The notes: a model not told the origin generated them from the sequence alone. A stretch of DNA of 64,000 nucleotides from Candidatus Rokuibacteriota bacterium (GCA_003221515.1 QHSI01000122.1:1-64000); one strand, 5' to 3'. Shown: positions 33,987-42,760, counted from the first letter of the stretch. Made by a program: numbers and translations.

Positions 33987-34760
33987 TCACCGCGGTAGCA
34001 GGTCTGCGCGCTCGATGTCGGCGAGGAATTGCCGCACGTCGGAGAGTGGCGTGACGAAGGTCTGGCCGGGGACGGGCACGTCGACGTACAACCCCGGCGA
34101 GCTCCCCTGCGCGGTCAGACGCGCGGTACTGAAGCCCTCGACCAGACCGAGCAGCCCGGCGGTTCGCGCGTCGTACACACCGCCGCCGCTCACGCCGTAC
34201 GTCACCGGCGCGTCCACGATCAAGCGGCCTGCGGAGTCGCCGCCCGGCTCGCCGATGATCACCTGACCGACGACACCGCTCGACAGCATGATGTGCCGGC
34301 CCAGCGGGAAACCGACGACCCAGATCGGCGCACCCAGCGCCGGCGCGGCCGCCGGCGCCGCGGGCGAGCAGTCGTCGGTCTCCGCGCGCAGGAGCGCCAG
34401 GTCGATGGCGTCGTTGCGCGCGGCGACGAGCGGCGCGTTGACTTTGCGGCCGGTGCCGAGGTGACGGCCGAACACCGCGTAGATCTCCGTCTTGCCCGCG
34501 AGCCCCGAAAACGTGTGGCCGCTGGTCAGGACGAAGCACGCCGGTCCCTCGGCGGTCCGGCGGGCCGCGATGGCCACGCCCGAGCCGCTCTTGATCCGTC
34601 GTCCCTCGCGCTGCTCGACGACGACCTGCACCGCGGACGGGAAAATCCTCTGCAGCACCTCTTCGCGGGTGGGCTCGCCGAATCTGATGGCGGCGCAGCT
34701 GCCGAGCAAGAGGGTGCTCCAGAGTGTCAAGAAGACCCGAGTAAGAAGTTCTCGTCCCAT
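33987..34760 (-). CDS. Lipoprotein trypsin-like serine protease
   Basis: A 257-residue exported protein. The ATG at 34760 gives MGRELLTRVFLTLWSTLLLGSCAAI, with a lipobox (LGSC) for lipid attachment at Cys 22. The chymotrypsin-fold triad is visible: His in VLTSGHTFSG (about residue 80), Asp in ARNDAIDLALLR (about 120) and Ser in TYGVSGGGVYD (about 191), with an oxyanion-type GVSGGG. No PDZ domain follows, so it is shorter than DegP/HtrA proteins. It probably acts in the periplasm on the inner leaflet of the outer membrane. Function otherwise unknown. Confidence 0.75.
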   Translation of the reverse strand: MGRELLTRVFLTLWSTLLLGSCAAIRFGEPTREEVLQRIFPSAVQVVVEQREGRRIKSGSGVAIAARRTAEGPACFVLTSGHTFSGLAGKTEIYAVFGRHLGTGRKVNAPLVAARNDAIDLALLRAETDDCSPAAPAAAPALGAPIWVVGFPLGRHIMLSSGVVGQVIIGEPGGDSAGRLIVDAPVTYGVSGGGVYDARTAGLLGLVEGFSTARLTAQGSSPGLYVDVPVPGQTFVTPLSDVRQFLADIERADLLPR

Positions 34761-34946
34761 GTAAGAGTTACGCGTCCGAACGACCGGCCGCGCCGTCGGC
34801 GGCGACGCTAAACATCGATCATGCCAAGTCTCGCCGCGTTTGGCCAGCACGGGGCACGCGCCTTGCTCCAAGGCTCTCCAGGTATGCGCGGCGGCAGTGT
34901 GGCCGCCGCGCCCCTGCTCACACATCAAGTCTCAGGAGGGACACCG

Positions 34947-35297
34947 ATGAGGAAGACGAGCAGCTTACTGGCCCTTCTCGCCATCGCGTTCGTCACCGTG
35001 CTCGCACCGATCGCCTGGGCCGACGAGGTCCAGGGCAAGATCAAGAGCTTCGATGCGGCCGGCAACACCGTCGTGCTCGAGGACGGCACTCAGCTCATGA
35101 TTCCGCCCACCGTCCGCGTCGAGCGCCAGGCGCTCATCACTCCGCCCGAGCGCCGCGCGCTTCCAGTTGTCAGGCTTCCTTTACAGAACCCGCCGGCTCG
35201 AATCTCCCGCCTCCCACGAATCAGCGACTCAGCGCGCGGCACAGCGCGTGGTAGATTTGGCCGTGCCCTACGCTCCGCTCGGTCAATCCACTCCTGA
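34947..35297 (+). CDS. Secreted DUF1344-like protein with an unrelated C-terminal tail
   Basis: The ATG at 34947 follows AGGAGGGACACCG; MRKTSSLLALLAIAFVTVLAPIAWA is a signal peptide. The mature start DEVQGKIKSFDAAGNTVVLEDGTQLMIPPTVRVERQAL is the small beta domain of the DUF1344 family. Such proteins normally end after about 30 more residues of strand-rich sequence. Here, from about 35135, the frame reads ITPPERRALPVVRLPLQNPP and then an Arg/Ser-rich text to the stop at 35297 (116 residues in all). The tail looks like translated non-coding DNA, so the gene is probably truncated and fused to flanking sequence. Confidence 0.6.
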   Translation: MRKTSSLLALLAIAFVTVLAPIAWADEVQGKIKSFDAAGNTVVLEDGTQLMIPPTVRVERQALITPPERRALPVVRLPLQNPPARISRLPRISDSARGTARGRFGRALRSARSIHS

Positions 35298-35333
35298 CCG
35301 TGTTCCTCGCCAGGGACGCCTGAGGACATCGCG

Positions 35334-36149
35334 ATGAATCTCCTGCGCCCGCTCGATCGCTTCCTGCCCGTCAACGGCCTACGATTCCACGTCCTCGACT
35401 GGGGCGGTGAGGGACGCACGCCGCTGCTGCTGCTGCACGGCTTCACCGGGCACGCGCACGCGTGGGACACGCTGAGCATCGCGCTCCAGCCGCATTTCCA
35501 CGTCTACGCCATGGACCAGCGCGGTCACGGTGACAGCGACCCGGCCGACACCTACAACGCCGTCGCCGCCTTCGACGACATCGGCGGGGTCCTCGACCAG
35601 CTCGGCGTGACCTCGCTCGTGCTGGTCGGCCTCTCGATGGGCGGCCGTAACGCGATCTACTTCACGTCCAAGCGGCCCGAGCTCGTCCAGAAGCTGGTCA
35701 TCGTCGACATCGGTCCGGAGATCAGCAAGCGCGCCGCGCAGGCACCCGCCGGCCCGTCCGAGCCCGACACGTGGGAGAGCATCGAGCAGGCGGCGCAGCA
35801 CCTCTACCACGGCAACCCGTACCCGGGCATCCACTACTACCGCTGGGTCGCCTCGCACAGCTTGCGCCAGCGGCCCGACGGCGCCCTCGTGTGGACGTGG
35901 CATCCGAGCGTCAAGGAACGGCGATCGCAACTCGACATCGACTGGTGGGCGGTGCTGCGCGCGATCACGCCGGAGACCCTGGTGCTGCGCGGCGAGCGCA
36001 GCATGGTTCTGGACCGCGACGTGGCCGAGCGGATGGCCCGCGAGCTCCCGCGCGGTCGCTTGGTCGAGATCCCGCGGGCCATCCACACCCTCCACGAGGA
36101 CAATCCCGAGGCGGTGCTGGCCGCGCTCAAGGACTTCCTCAAGTTCTGA
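35334..36149 (+). CDS. Alpha/beta hydrolase
   Basis: A 271-residue hydrolase with oxyanion strand LLLLHGFTGHAHAWDTL, DQRGHGDSDPADTY, nucleophile elbow VGLSMGGRNAIYF (Ser near residue 102), and a late IPRAIHTLHEDNPEAV supplying His. An acidic residue precedes in VLRGERSMVLDRDV. Broadly like MhpC/esterase types. It converges on the binding-protein gene with only one base between the two stop codons. Confidence 0.85.
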   Translation: MNLLRPLDRFLPVNGLRFHVLDWGGEGRTPLLLLHGFTGHAHAWDTLSIALQPHFHVYAMDQRGHGDSDPADTYNAVAAFDDIGGVLDQLGVTSLVLVGLSMGGRNAIYFTSKRPELVQKLVIVDIGPEISKRAAQAPAGPSEPDTWESIEQAAQHLYHGNPYPGIHYYRWVASHSLRQRPDGALVWTWHPSVKERRSQLDIDWWAVLRAITPETLVLRGERSMVLDRDVAERMARELPRGRLVEIPRAIHTLHEDNPEAVLAALKDFLKF

Positions 36150-36150
36150 G

Positions 36151-37695
36151 CTACTGGCGCTTGAGCTTCAGGTCCTCGTACGGCGCCGAGTACGCGTAGC
36201 CGCGGATCAGGCTGATGCCCGGCTCCTCCATACGCGGGCCGATGCCCCAGGTGAACGCGAGCTCGTAGATCGGGACGTGCGTCACCCGGTCGTGGAGGAT
36301 CTGCTGGATCTGGTGGATCAACGCCTCGCGCCGCTTCACGTCGGTCTCGCGCGCCTGACGCTGGAACAGGTCCTCGACCTCCGGGAGCACCCCGGCGGTA
36401 TAGGCGCCTTCCTTGGAGACGTAGGCCTCGAGCCGCGTCGCCGCGTTTCCGCCGGCGCCGGTGATGCCGACGATCAGGCCCTTGAGCTTCTTCTCACGCC
36501 ACGCCGTGGTGAGCGTCGCGCGCTCCATGGTCCGAATGCGCGACCGGATGCCGACGGTCTGCAGATACGAGGCGAGCGCCTCGCCCATCGACGTGTACGG
36601 CGGCCACGGATGGAAGTCGCCCGCGTCGAACCCGTTGGGATAGCCGGCTTCGGCCAGGAGCTGTTTCGCCCGGGCGGAATCGAAGGGCGTTGGCTCGAAC
36701 GGCTTCGCGAACTCGAAGGCGCGGGGAATGAGGCCTCCGGTCGGCTTCGAGAAGCCGAGGGTCTCGGCCTGGTTGAGCGCGTTCCGGTCGATCGCGTGGC
36801 TGGCGGCCAAGCGCACGCGGCGGTCGTGCCACGGTGACTTCGGATCCCACTGGTCAGGCATGTCGAGCCAGAAGACACCGCTCGACTGGCTCGGCGCGGT
36901 GAGCTTGAGCCCGGGCGTCCGGCGAATGTCCTCGGCGACGGGACCGCTGAAGAGGTAAGCGATGTCGACCTCGCCCTTCTTGAGGGCGGCCGCGCGCGTC
37001 GTCTCCTCACCCAGGCTACGGAGCACGAGCCGCTTGATGCTCGGCATCTTGCGCCAGTAGCCTTCGTACGCCTCGAGCACGAGCTCGATGCCCGGGGTGA
37101 AGCTCACGAAGCGGTACGGGCCCGCGCCGATCGGCGCCTTCTTGAAGCCGTCGTCACCCACCTTCTCGACGTATTTCTTCGGCACGACCCAGCCGCTGCC
37201 GGTCGCGGAAGTACCGTAGAACGTCATGAAGTCCGGCCACGGCTCCTTCAAGACGAACCGCACGCGTCCCGGGTCGACGATCTGGACCTCGCGGACCCGC
37301 TCCTTGAGGAGCTTCGCCCCCGAGCCCTTGTAGCGGTCGAACGAGAACTTCACGTCGTCCGCGGTCACCGGATCGCCGTTGTGGAACTTGACGCCCTTGC
37401 GCAGCGCGAACTCGTAGGTCAGCCCGTCCTTCGATTGGCTCCACGACTCGGCCAGGCTCGGCGTGTTCCAGCCCGCCGGCATCGGCTTCACCAGCGCGTC
37501 GTGCAGCGCGTACAGGACCATGAACGGGGTGATGATGCCTTCGGTTTCCGCCGGGTCCAGCCAGCGAGAGGCCAGCGTGATGTGAACTCCCCACGTCACC
37601 GTGCCTTCGGGAGCAGCCGCGACCGGCCGGTACGTCCCCAACAGCAGCAGGCCGGTCGCGACGACGAGACCCAGTCGATTGAGCGAGCGTCTCAT
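36151..37695 (-). CDS. ABC transporter substrate-binding protein, family 5 (orphan)
   Basis: A 514-residue binding protein with signal peptide MRRSLNRLGLVVATGLLLLGTYRPVAAAP and GGAGGTGGTC before the ATG at 37695. Landmarks: WGVHITLASRWLDPAETEGIITPFMVLYALHDALVKPMPAG, SLAESWSQSKDGLTYEFALRKGVKFHNGDPVTADDVKFSFDRYKG, and WVVPKKYVEKVGDDGFKKAPIGAGPYRFV. No permease or ATPase is adjacent, so it must use subunits coded elsewhere or a shared permease. Its start is 31 bases from the divergent EamA gene. Confidence 0.9.
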   Translation of the reverse strand: MRRSLNRLGLVVATGLLLLGTYRPVAAAPEGTVTWGVHITLASRWLDPAETEGIITPFMVLYALHDALVKPMPAGWNTPSLAESWSQSKDGLTYEFALRKGVKFHNGDPVTADDVKFSFDRYKGSGAKLLKERVREVQIVDPGRVRFVLKEPWPDFMTFYGTSATGSGWVVPKKYVEKVGDDGFKKAPIGAGPYRFVSFTPGIELVLEAYEGYWRKMPSIKRLVLRSLGEETTRAAALKKGEVDIAYLFSGPVAEDIRRTPGLKLTAPSQSSGVFWLDMPDQWDPKSPWHDRRVRLAASHAIDRNALNQAETLGFSKPTGGLIPRAFEFAKPFEPTPFDSARAKQLLAEAGYPNGFDAGDFHPWPPYTSMGEALASYLQTVGIRSRIRTMERATLTTAWREKKLKGLIVGITGAGGNAATRLEAYVSKEGAYTAGVLPEVEDLFQRQARETDVKRREALIHQIQQILHDRVTHVPIYELAFTWGIGPRMEEPGISLIRGYAYSAPYEDLKLKRQ

Positions 37696-37726
37696 GACCA
37701 CCTCCGAGTAGGATGGGACTCGCCCC

Positions 37727-38599
37727 ATGATGCCACAGACCATGCACCTGCTCGCGCTGGGCGGTGCGCTCTGCTCGGCAGCTTCGACGATCTTCATCCG
37801 CAAGGGACTCCGCGAGAGCGATCCTTTTTCTGGATTCTGGATCAACCTCGTCGTCGGGACGATCAGTCTCTGGATCGCGGTGGCCTTCACGGGCGGCGTG
37901 GGCCACGTGTCCGTGAAGGGCGCGCTCTTCTTCGTCTGCGCCGGACTGATCGGGACCATCGGCGGGCGGCTGCTCCGGTTCGTCTCCATCGAGCGCGTGG
38001 GCGCCTCGATCGCGGCCGCGCTCATCAACCTGAACCCGTTCGTCTCCTCCGGCCTGGCGATCTTGCTTCTCGGCGAGCACATCACGATGCCGATCGTGGT
38101 GGGCACCGTCGTGATCGTGGCGGGCACGACGCTGTTCTCGGTCGGCGGCCAGCGCCTCGGCGTCCGTCCGAGTCAGCTCGTACTCCCGGTGTTGTCGGCC
38201 ACGTGCTTCGGCGTCGTGGCGGTCCTGAGAAAGCTTGGCCTGAGCGACACCACCGCGGTCGTCGGCTCCGCGATCAACGTGACGACGGCGTTCGTCGCCT
38301 TCACCGCGTTCCTGTTCGCCACCGGGCGGCGGGAGATCATGGTCACGCGCGGGTGGAGCCTCGCGCACTTCGTGGCCGCGGGCCTCAGCGAGAACGTCGG
38401 CGTGTTCATGAACGTGGTGGCGCTCAGCATGGGCACGGTGAGCGTCGTCACACCGCTCTACGGCACCGCGCCGATCTTCGTCCTGTTCCTGGCCCCGCTC
38501 TTCCTGCGCGACGTGGAACGCGTCCGCGCCCGCGTCGTCGGGGGCACACTCCTGATCGTGCTCGGGGTCTACCTGATCACGGCGCTGGGCGACCGTTGA
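37727..38599 (+). CDS. DMT-superfamily (EamA-type) membrane transporter
   Basis: A 290-residue protein of about ten helices in two five-helix EamA repeats: GGALCSAASTIFIRKGLRESDPFSGFWINL and RLGVRPSQLVLPVLSATCFGVVAVLRKLGLSDTTAVVG. GASIAAALINLNPFVSSGLAILLLGEHIT and GTVSVVTPLYGTAPIFVLFLAPLFLRD are the typical paired EamA segments. Drug/metabolite exporters of this kind move amino acids, nucleosides or toxic products. The start may be ATG 37727, 37730 or 37742. A TAGGAT box lies 12 bases upstream. Confidence 0.87.
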   Translation: MMPQTMHLLALGGALCSAASTIFIRKGLRESDPFSGFWINLVVGTISLWIAVAFTGGVGHVSVKGALFFVCAGLIGTIGGRLLRFVSIERVGASIAAALINLNPFVSSGLAILLLGEHITMPIVVGTVVIVAGTTLFSVGGQRLGVRPSQLVLPVLSATCFGVVAVLRKLGLSDTTAVVGSAINVTTAFVAFTAFLFATGRREIMVTRGWSLAHFVAAGLSENVGVFMNVVALSMGTVSVVTPLYGTAPIFVLFLAPLFLRDVERVRARVVGGTLLIVLGVYLITALGDR

Positions 38600-38606
38600 C
38601 CCTCGC

Positions 38607-39383
38607 TCAGCCGATGACCCGGCCGCCCATCACGCGGATGCTGTCGCCGGTCACGTAGGACGACGCGTCGGACGCCAGGAACACGCAGGCGTCGGCGATG
38701 TCCTCGGGCCGCCCGAGCCGGCGTAGCGGAATCTTCGCGAGCTCATCGGGCGAGCCCGGCGGCGACTGGCGGAACTCCGGATACCACTCGGCGTGGCGCC
38801 GCTCGGTGTCGATGAAGCCGGGCATCACCATGTTCGCGCGGATGCCGAACGGCCCGAGTTCCGCCGCGAGGGCGCGGATCAGGCCGAGCAGCCCGGTCTT
38901 CGCGACGACCACCGCCGCGGTGTTCGGCCGCCCGGTAAGGCTCGACATCCCGCCGAGCGCGATGATGCTCCCCCGCCGGCGCGCCTTCATCGCCGGGACG
39001 ACGGCGCGCGCCAGATAGAACGCGGCGTGGAGGTTGACGCCGAGCACCCGATGCCACTCCTCCACCGAGGTATCGGTGATGGATTTGTGTGGCCGGATCG
39101 CCGCGTTGCAGACCAGCACGTCGACGGCGCCCAGCTCGGCGAGGCCGCGGGCGACCATCGCCTCGCACGCGGCGGCGTCGGCCACATCGGCCAGCGCGGT
39201 GACAACGCGCACGCCGGCCTTCCGGCACTCGGCGGCGACGGCCTCGAGCTCCTCGCGGTTGACGCGCGTGTTCAGCACGAGGTCAGCGCCCTCGGCCGCG
39301 AAGGCCAGCGCGATCGCGCGGCCGATGTTGCGGCTGGCGCCGGTGATGAGCGCCGTACGCCGCTGGAGCCTGGCGCTGTTCAT
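38607..39383 (-). CDS. SDR-family protein lacking the catalytic Tyr
   Basis: A 258-residue short-chain-dehydrogenase fold with cofactor motif TGASRNIGRAI and C-terminal YVTGDSIRVMGGRVIG. The active site is atypical: the Ser block is ALGGMSSLTG, but where YxxxK is expected the sequence is VVVAK, so the Lys is kept and the Tyr is Val. The NNAG motif reads CNAAI. It may be a non-redox SDR, a partner subunit or an enzyme with another acid. It starts eight bases after the LLM protein stop and is clearly in one operon with it. Confidence 0.85.
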   Translation of the reverse strand: MNSARLQRRTALITGASRNIGRAIALAFAAEGADLVLNTRVNREELEAVAAECRKAGVRVVTALADVADAAACEAMVARGLAELGAVDVLVCNAAIRPHKSITDTSVEEWHRVLGVNLHAAFYLARAVVPAMKARRRGSIIALGGMSSLTGRPNTAAVVVAKTGLLGLIRALAAELGPFGIRANMVMPGFIDTERRHAEWYPEFRQSPPGSPDELAKIPLRRLGRPEDIADACVFLASDASSYVTGDSIRVMGGRVIG

Positions 39384-39390
39384 CGCCGCG

Positions 39391-40452
39391 TCAGCGGCAG
39401 CCGGCGGCCTTCAGCCGCGGGAACACCTCGTCGCGGAAGTTCCGCATCTCCCGCTCCGGCCCGACGAACGTCTGGAACCCCATGAGGTAGAGGCTCGAGA
39501 CTCCGGCGCCGGCCAGGTCGATGATCCGCTTCGCGCAGTGCTCGGGCGTGCCCACCAGGCCGAGGGCGTCGGCCAGCTGGGCGATGACCTCGTCGGGCAC
39601 GAACGACGTCGCGGCGATCGCCTGCTCCCAGTCGAGCGCGTGCGAGAGGTCGGGATAGATGTCGTGGACGGCCTGCGGCACGTCGAAGTGCGGGATCCGC
39701 ACGCCCGTGTGCTCGAGCCAGCGCGAGTGCACGCGCATGATGCCCTGGTGCACGAGCGTGGGCCGGGCGAGCCGCCGCGCCTCGGCCATCGTGGGGGCGG
39801 TGCCGGTGCGCACGGCCCAGATGATCTCGAGGTCCTCCAGGCGGCGGCCGCCGCGACGCGCACCTGTCTCGAGGTGCGTCAGCACGGCGTCGACGATCCC
39901 GCGGTGGAAGCCCACCAGCAGCATCACGCCGTCGGCGACCTCGCCCGCGAGCTCGATCGCCTTCGGGCCAGACGCCGCCATCAGGATCGACACGGGCCGG
40001 CCCGACGCGTAGGTGAGCCGTCCGGGCGTGCCGTGGAAGTTCACCGCCTCGCCGGCCAGCAGCGTGCGCAGGGCGATGATGCACTCGCGCATCTCGGCAA
40101 GCGTCGCCGGCTTGCGGCCGATCGTGCTCGCCGAAGTGTAGCCGGTGCCCACCACCACGCGCGTGCGACCAGGCGCCAGCTCGGCCACGGTCTGGATCGC
40201 GCTCGCCAGCACCGAGACGTGGCGCGAGAACGGGTTGGTCACCGCCGGGAACAGCGTGAGCCGTGACGTGTGGGCCGCGGCCTGGCCGAGCGTCACGAAT
40301 GTATCGCGGCACAGGAGCTGGCTGTCGAGCAGGCCGGCGCCGTCGAAGCCGGCGGCCTCGACGTCCTGGATCAGCTTCATCAGTTCGGGCATCGGGGAGG
40401 TGCCGGGAATCCGCAGCGAGACCTGAACCGGGCGTGCCGCGCGTCCGTTCAT
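39391..40452 (-). CDS. LLM-class flavin/F420-dependent oxidoreductase
   Basis: A 353-residue luciferase-like TIM barrel. The ATG at 40452 follows GGAGGTGCACAG. Landmarks: LIQDVEAAGFDGAGLLDSQLLCRDTFVTLGQAAAHTSRLTLFP, VVVGTGYTSASTIGRKPA, PVSILMAASGPKAIELAGEVADGVML and LVGTPEHCAKRIIDLAGAG. The pattern resembles F420-dependent methylenetetrahydromethanopterin-reductase-like proteins. It forms a two-gene unit with the atypical SDR. Confidence 0.87.
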   Translation of the reverse strand: MNGRAARPVQVSLRIPGTSPMPELMKLIQDVEAAGFDGAGLLDSQLLCRDTFVTLGQAAAHTSRLTLFPAVTNPFSRHVSVLASAIQTVAELAPGRTRVVVGTGYTSASTIGRKPATLAEMRECIIALRTLLAGEAVNFHGTPGRLTYASGRPVSILMAASGPKAIELAGEVADGVMLLVGFHRGIVDAVLTHLETGARRGGRRLEDLEIIWAVRTGTAPTMAEARRLARPTLVHQGIMRVHSRWLEHTGVRIPHFDVPQAVHDIYPDLSHALDWEQAIAATSFVPDEVIAQLADALGLVGTPEHCAKRIIDLAGAGVSSLYLMGFQTFVGPEREMRNFRDEVFPRLKAAGCR

Positions 40453-40473
40453 CTGTGCACCTCCGTGCCCGGC

Positions 40474-40502
40474 AGGATAGGGCGCGGGCTTCACCTTGTC
40501 CA
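40474..40502 (-). promoter_or_regulatory. Candidate promoter TGGACA-N17-TATCCT
   Basis: On minus, TGGACA (40502-40497), 17-base spacer and TATCCT (40479-40474) end 21 bases before the LLM start at 40452. Direct repeats adjoin its -35 box. Confidence 0.5.
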
Positions 40503-40505
40503 GCC

Positions 40506-40537
40506 GGCACGCTGGTGTCTGCTGGCACGCTGGTGTC
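40506..40537 (-). promoter_or_regulatory. Two 14-base direct repeats at 18-base spacing upstream of the -35 box
   Basis: GGCACGCTGGTGTC occurs at 40506-40519 and again at 40524-40537 (GACACCAGCGTGCC on the transcribed strand), with near-identical GCYGGCACGC flanks. The pair sits three bases upstream of the -35 of the LLM/SDR operon in the 96-base gap. Spacing of 18 bases and the position suit a regulator bound as a tandem dimer. Confidence 0.45.
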
Positions 40538-40548
40538 GGGCGAGCGAG

Positions 40549-41388
40549 CTAACCGAAGCCGCGCGAGGCGATCGCGTAGATCTGTTCGCGGCGCCCGGGC
40601 AGACTGCCGGCGCCGAGCAGCATGATCGGCGCGGACGGGCCCTGCGTCAGGCCGAGGGCGGCGAGCGCCGAGAGGAATGCCTCCTGCCTCGTCGGAACGT
40701 CGAGCCGGACGGGGCCCGCGCACCTACCAGCCAGCGACAGGAAGAGCGTGACCGCGTCGGACGTGTTCGGCGCGATGAGCGGCGCGACGACCAGCTGATC
40801 CCGCTGCCGAAGGGCGATGCCGAACGCCCGAATGGCGCCGCTCGCACGGCGTACGACCGCGCTGGCGGCGGCGCGGGCGAGCAACGAGCGCAGGAGGGCA
40901 GAGCGGTCGGCGCCGCAGGCCATTCGGTCGAGCTCCAGGACGGCGTGAACGTCGGCGGTCGAGATCGAAGGAAGACGCTCGCCGGCCGCGGCGCTATCAC
41001 TGGCCATCCGCGCCACGCGCCCCACTTCGGCGAAGCCGAGATCGACGTACAGCGGCTCGCCCATCGCCGTCGCGATCAGCATGGTGGGGCGTCGCCCAGC
41101 CATGCTCAGACAGCGATCCATCACGGCGCGCGCGAGCCCGCGACGCCGATGCGGCGGCGCCACCAGGACCATGCCGATCGATCGCAGGCTGTCGCCGTAG
41201 TCGAACAAGGCCCCGCTGGACATCGGCGCGCCGGCCCGATCGCAGTGGCCGACGACCTGCCCCGCGTCGAGGATGGTCGTCCAGTCGTCGAGCGTGTGCG
41301 CCCACCCGATGCTGGTGGAAAGCGCGACGAGCCCGGGCGTGTCCGCCCGCCCGAACGTTGTGATCGTGGGCGTGGTCGGCGCGCTCAG
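40549..41388 (-). CDS. GNAT-family N-acetyltransferase
   Basis: About 279 residues. The N-terminal half is a GNAT fold with the acetyl-CoA motif VLVAPPHRRRGLARAVMDRCL (R/QxxGxA type) and YVDLGFAEVGRVAR; the C-terminal half looks like a second, degenerate GNAT-like module with AFGIALRQRDQLVVAPLIAPN. The start is uncertain: no ATG, GTG or TTG is placed suitably, and the frame begins cleanly at CTG 41388, overlapping the hydrolase stop as CTGA. The first ATG, near 41224, would remove the first strands. Confidence 0.72.
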   Translation of the reverse strand: MSAPTTPTITTFGRADTPGLVALSTSIGWAHTLDDWTTILDAGQVVGHCDRAGAPMSSGALFDYGDSLRSIGMVLVAPPHRRRGLARAVMDRCLSMAGRRPTMLIATAMGEPLYVDLGFAEVGRVARMASDSAAAGERLPSISTADVHAVLELDRMACGADRSALLRSLLARAAASAVVRRASGAIRAFGIALRQRDQLVVAPLIAPNTSDAVTLFLSLAGRCAGPVRLDVPTRQEAFLSALAALGLTQGPSAPIMLLGAGSLPGRREQIYAIASRGFG

Positions 41389-42653
41389 TCGACGAGCGCC
41401 TGGTACACGAGCTGCTGGAACAGCTCGCGGTCGTAGCGTCGCGGCGCGCCGGGCTGGTTCTGCGTCATGAACACGACGACCATCTGCTCCTTCGGATCGA
41501 TCCAGAAGGCGGTGCCGGCTGCACCGCCCCACCGGTACTCGCCGGCGGAGCCGACCACCGCGCTGAGCCCGGTCTCCTTCCGGACGGCGAAGCCGAGCCC
41601 GAACCCGTAGCCGCGGTCGAGGTTGCCGGCGATCTTCATGTTCCCGAGATGGTCCGACGCCATGTGGCTCACGGTGGCGCGGGAGAGAAGCCGGACGCCC
41701 TCGAGCTGGCCGCCGTTGAGCAGCATCTGACAGAAGCGCGCGTAGTCCGCGGCCGTGCCGGCCGAGCCGGCGCCACCGGCATCGTTCTTCGGCGGCACGG
41801 TGACGTCGAGCAGCTGGATCGGCTTGCCCGTCGCCTTGTCGGTCTCGTACGGCTGGGCAAGGCGCGCGGCCTTCTCCTGCGGCACCACGAACGCGGTGTC
41901 GCTCATCTTGAGCGGCGTGAAGACGCGCTCGCTGAGGAACCGGCTCAGCGTCGTGCCCGACACCACTTCGACGACGCGGCCGAGCACGTCGGTCGACAGG
42001 CTGTACTCCCAGGCGCTCCCGGGCTGATGGGCCAGCGGCACCTTGGCGAGCCGCTCGATCTGCTCGGCCGGCGTGACGTCGCGCCAGTCGACGCCGACCT
42101 TGGCGTAGAGCTCCTTCACCTGGGCGTGGTTCGTGAAGCCGCCGTACACGAGGCCCGACGTGTGGCGCAGCAGGTCCTGAATCGTCATCTGGCGCTCGGC
42201 CGGCACCAGCGCGTAGACTGCCTTGCCGGTGTCGGGGTCGAACCGGGGAACGCTCACCTGGAGATTCGCGAGCTGGGGCAGGTACTTCGAGACGGGATCG
42301 CTCAGCACCAGCCGCCCCTCTTCGACGAGCATCATCGCGGCGACCGACGTGAACGGCTTGGTCATCGAATAGAGGCGGAAGATCGCGTCCTTCGTGATCG
42401 GCGCTCCCGCGACGGGATCGCGCTGGCCGACGCCCTCGAAGTAGGCGATCTTCCCCTTGCGGGCCACCAGGGCGACGGCGCCCGGGTACTGGCCACGGGC
42501 TACCTCGGCCTTCATGACCTGGGTCGCCCGCGCGAGGCGCTCGGACGAGAGCCCGACTTCCTCGGGCTTGGCGGTCGGCAGGCCGTCGGCCCAGACGAGG
42601 GTCGTGAACAGAAGCGCGATGATGACGGAAACGAGAGCCGCGAATCTCGCCAT
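41385..42653 (-). CDS. Serine hydrolase, class C beta-lactamase/EstB-like
   Basis: A 422-residue exported protein: signal peptide MARFAALVSVIIALLFTTLVWA. The SxxK motif is YSMTKPFTS near residue 95; the second motif Tyr is in WEYSLSTDVLG; a third-motif equivalent is WGGAAGTAFWIDP. IQDLLRHTSGLVYGG is another family marker. These are DD-peptidases, esterases or lactonases more often than true beta-lactamases. The frame stays open far upstream, but that part is antisense to real genes. Confidence 0.88.
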   Translation of the reverse strand: MARFAALVSVIIALLFTTLVWADGLPTAKPEEVGLSSERLARATQVMKAEVARGQYPGAVALVARKGKIAYFEGVGQRDPVAGAPITKDAIFRLYSMTKPFTSVAAMMLVEEGRLVLSDPVSKYLPQLANLQVSVPRFDPDTGKAVYALVPAERQMTIQDLLRHTSGLVYGGFTNHAQVKELYAKVGVDWRDVTPAEQIERLAKVPLAHQPGSAWEYSLSTDVLGRVVEVVSGTTLSRFLSERVFTPLKMSDTAFVVPQEKAARLAQPYETDKATGKPIQLLDVTVPPKNDAGGAGSAGTAADYARFCQMLLNGGQLEGVRLLSRATVSHMASDHLGNMKIAGNLDRGYGFGLGFAVRKETGLSAVVGSAGEYRWGGAAGTAFWIDPKEQMVVVFMTQNQPGAPRRYDRELFQQLVYQALVD

Positions 42654-42693
42654 GGCGGGCCTCCCTGAAGAGCGCTGGGGCAACGGTGGCAGC

Positions 42694-42722
42694 AGGCTAA
42701 GCCAGGAGCCGAGGCCCGTCAA
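42694..42722 (-). promoter_or_regulatory. Candidate promoter TTGACG-N17-TAGCCT
   Basis: On minus, TTGACG (42722-42717), 17-base spacer and TAGCCT (42699-42694), about 40 bases before the serine-hydrolase start at 42653. Confidence 0.45.
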
Positions 42723-42760
42723 CGTGATCGCTGGTATAGTCCTGGTCCTGGCGTCCGGTA

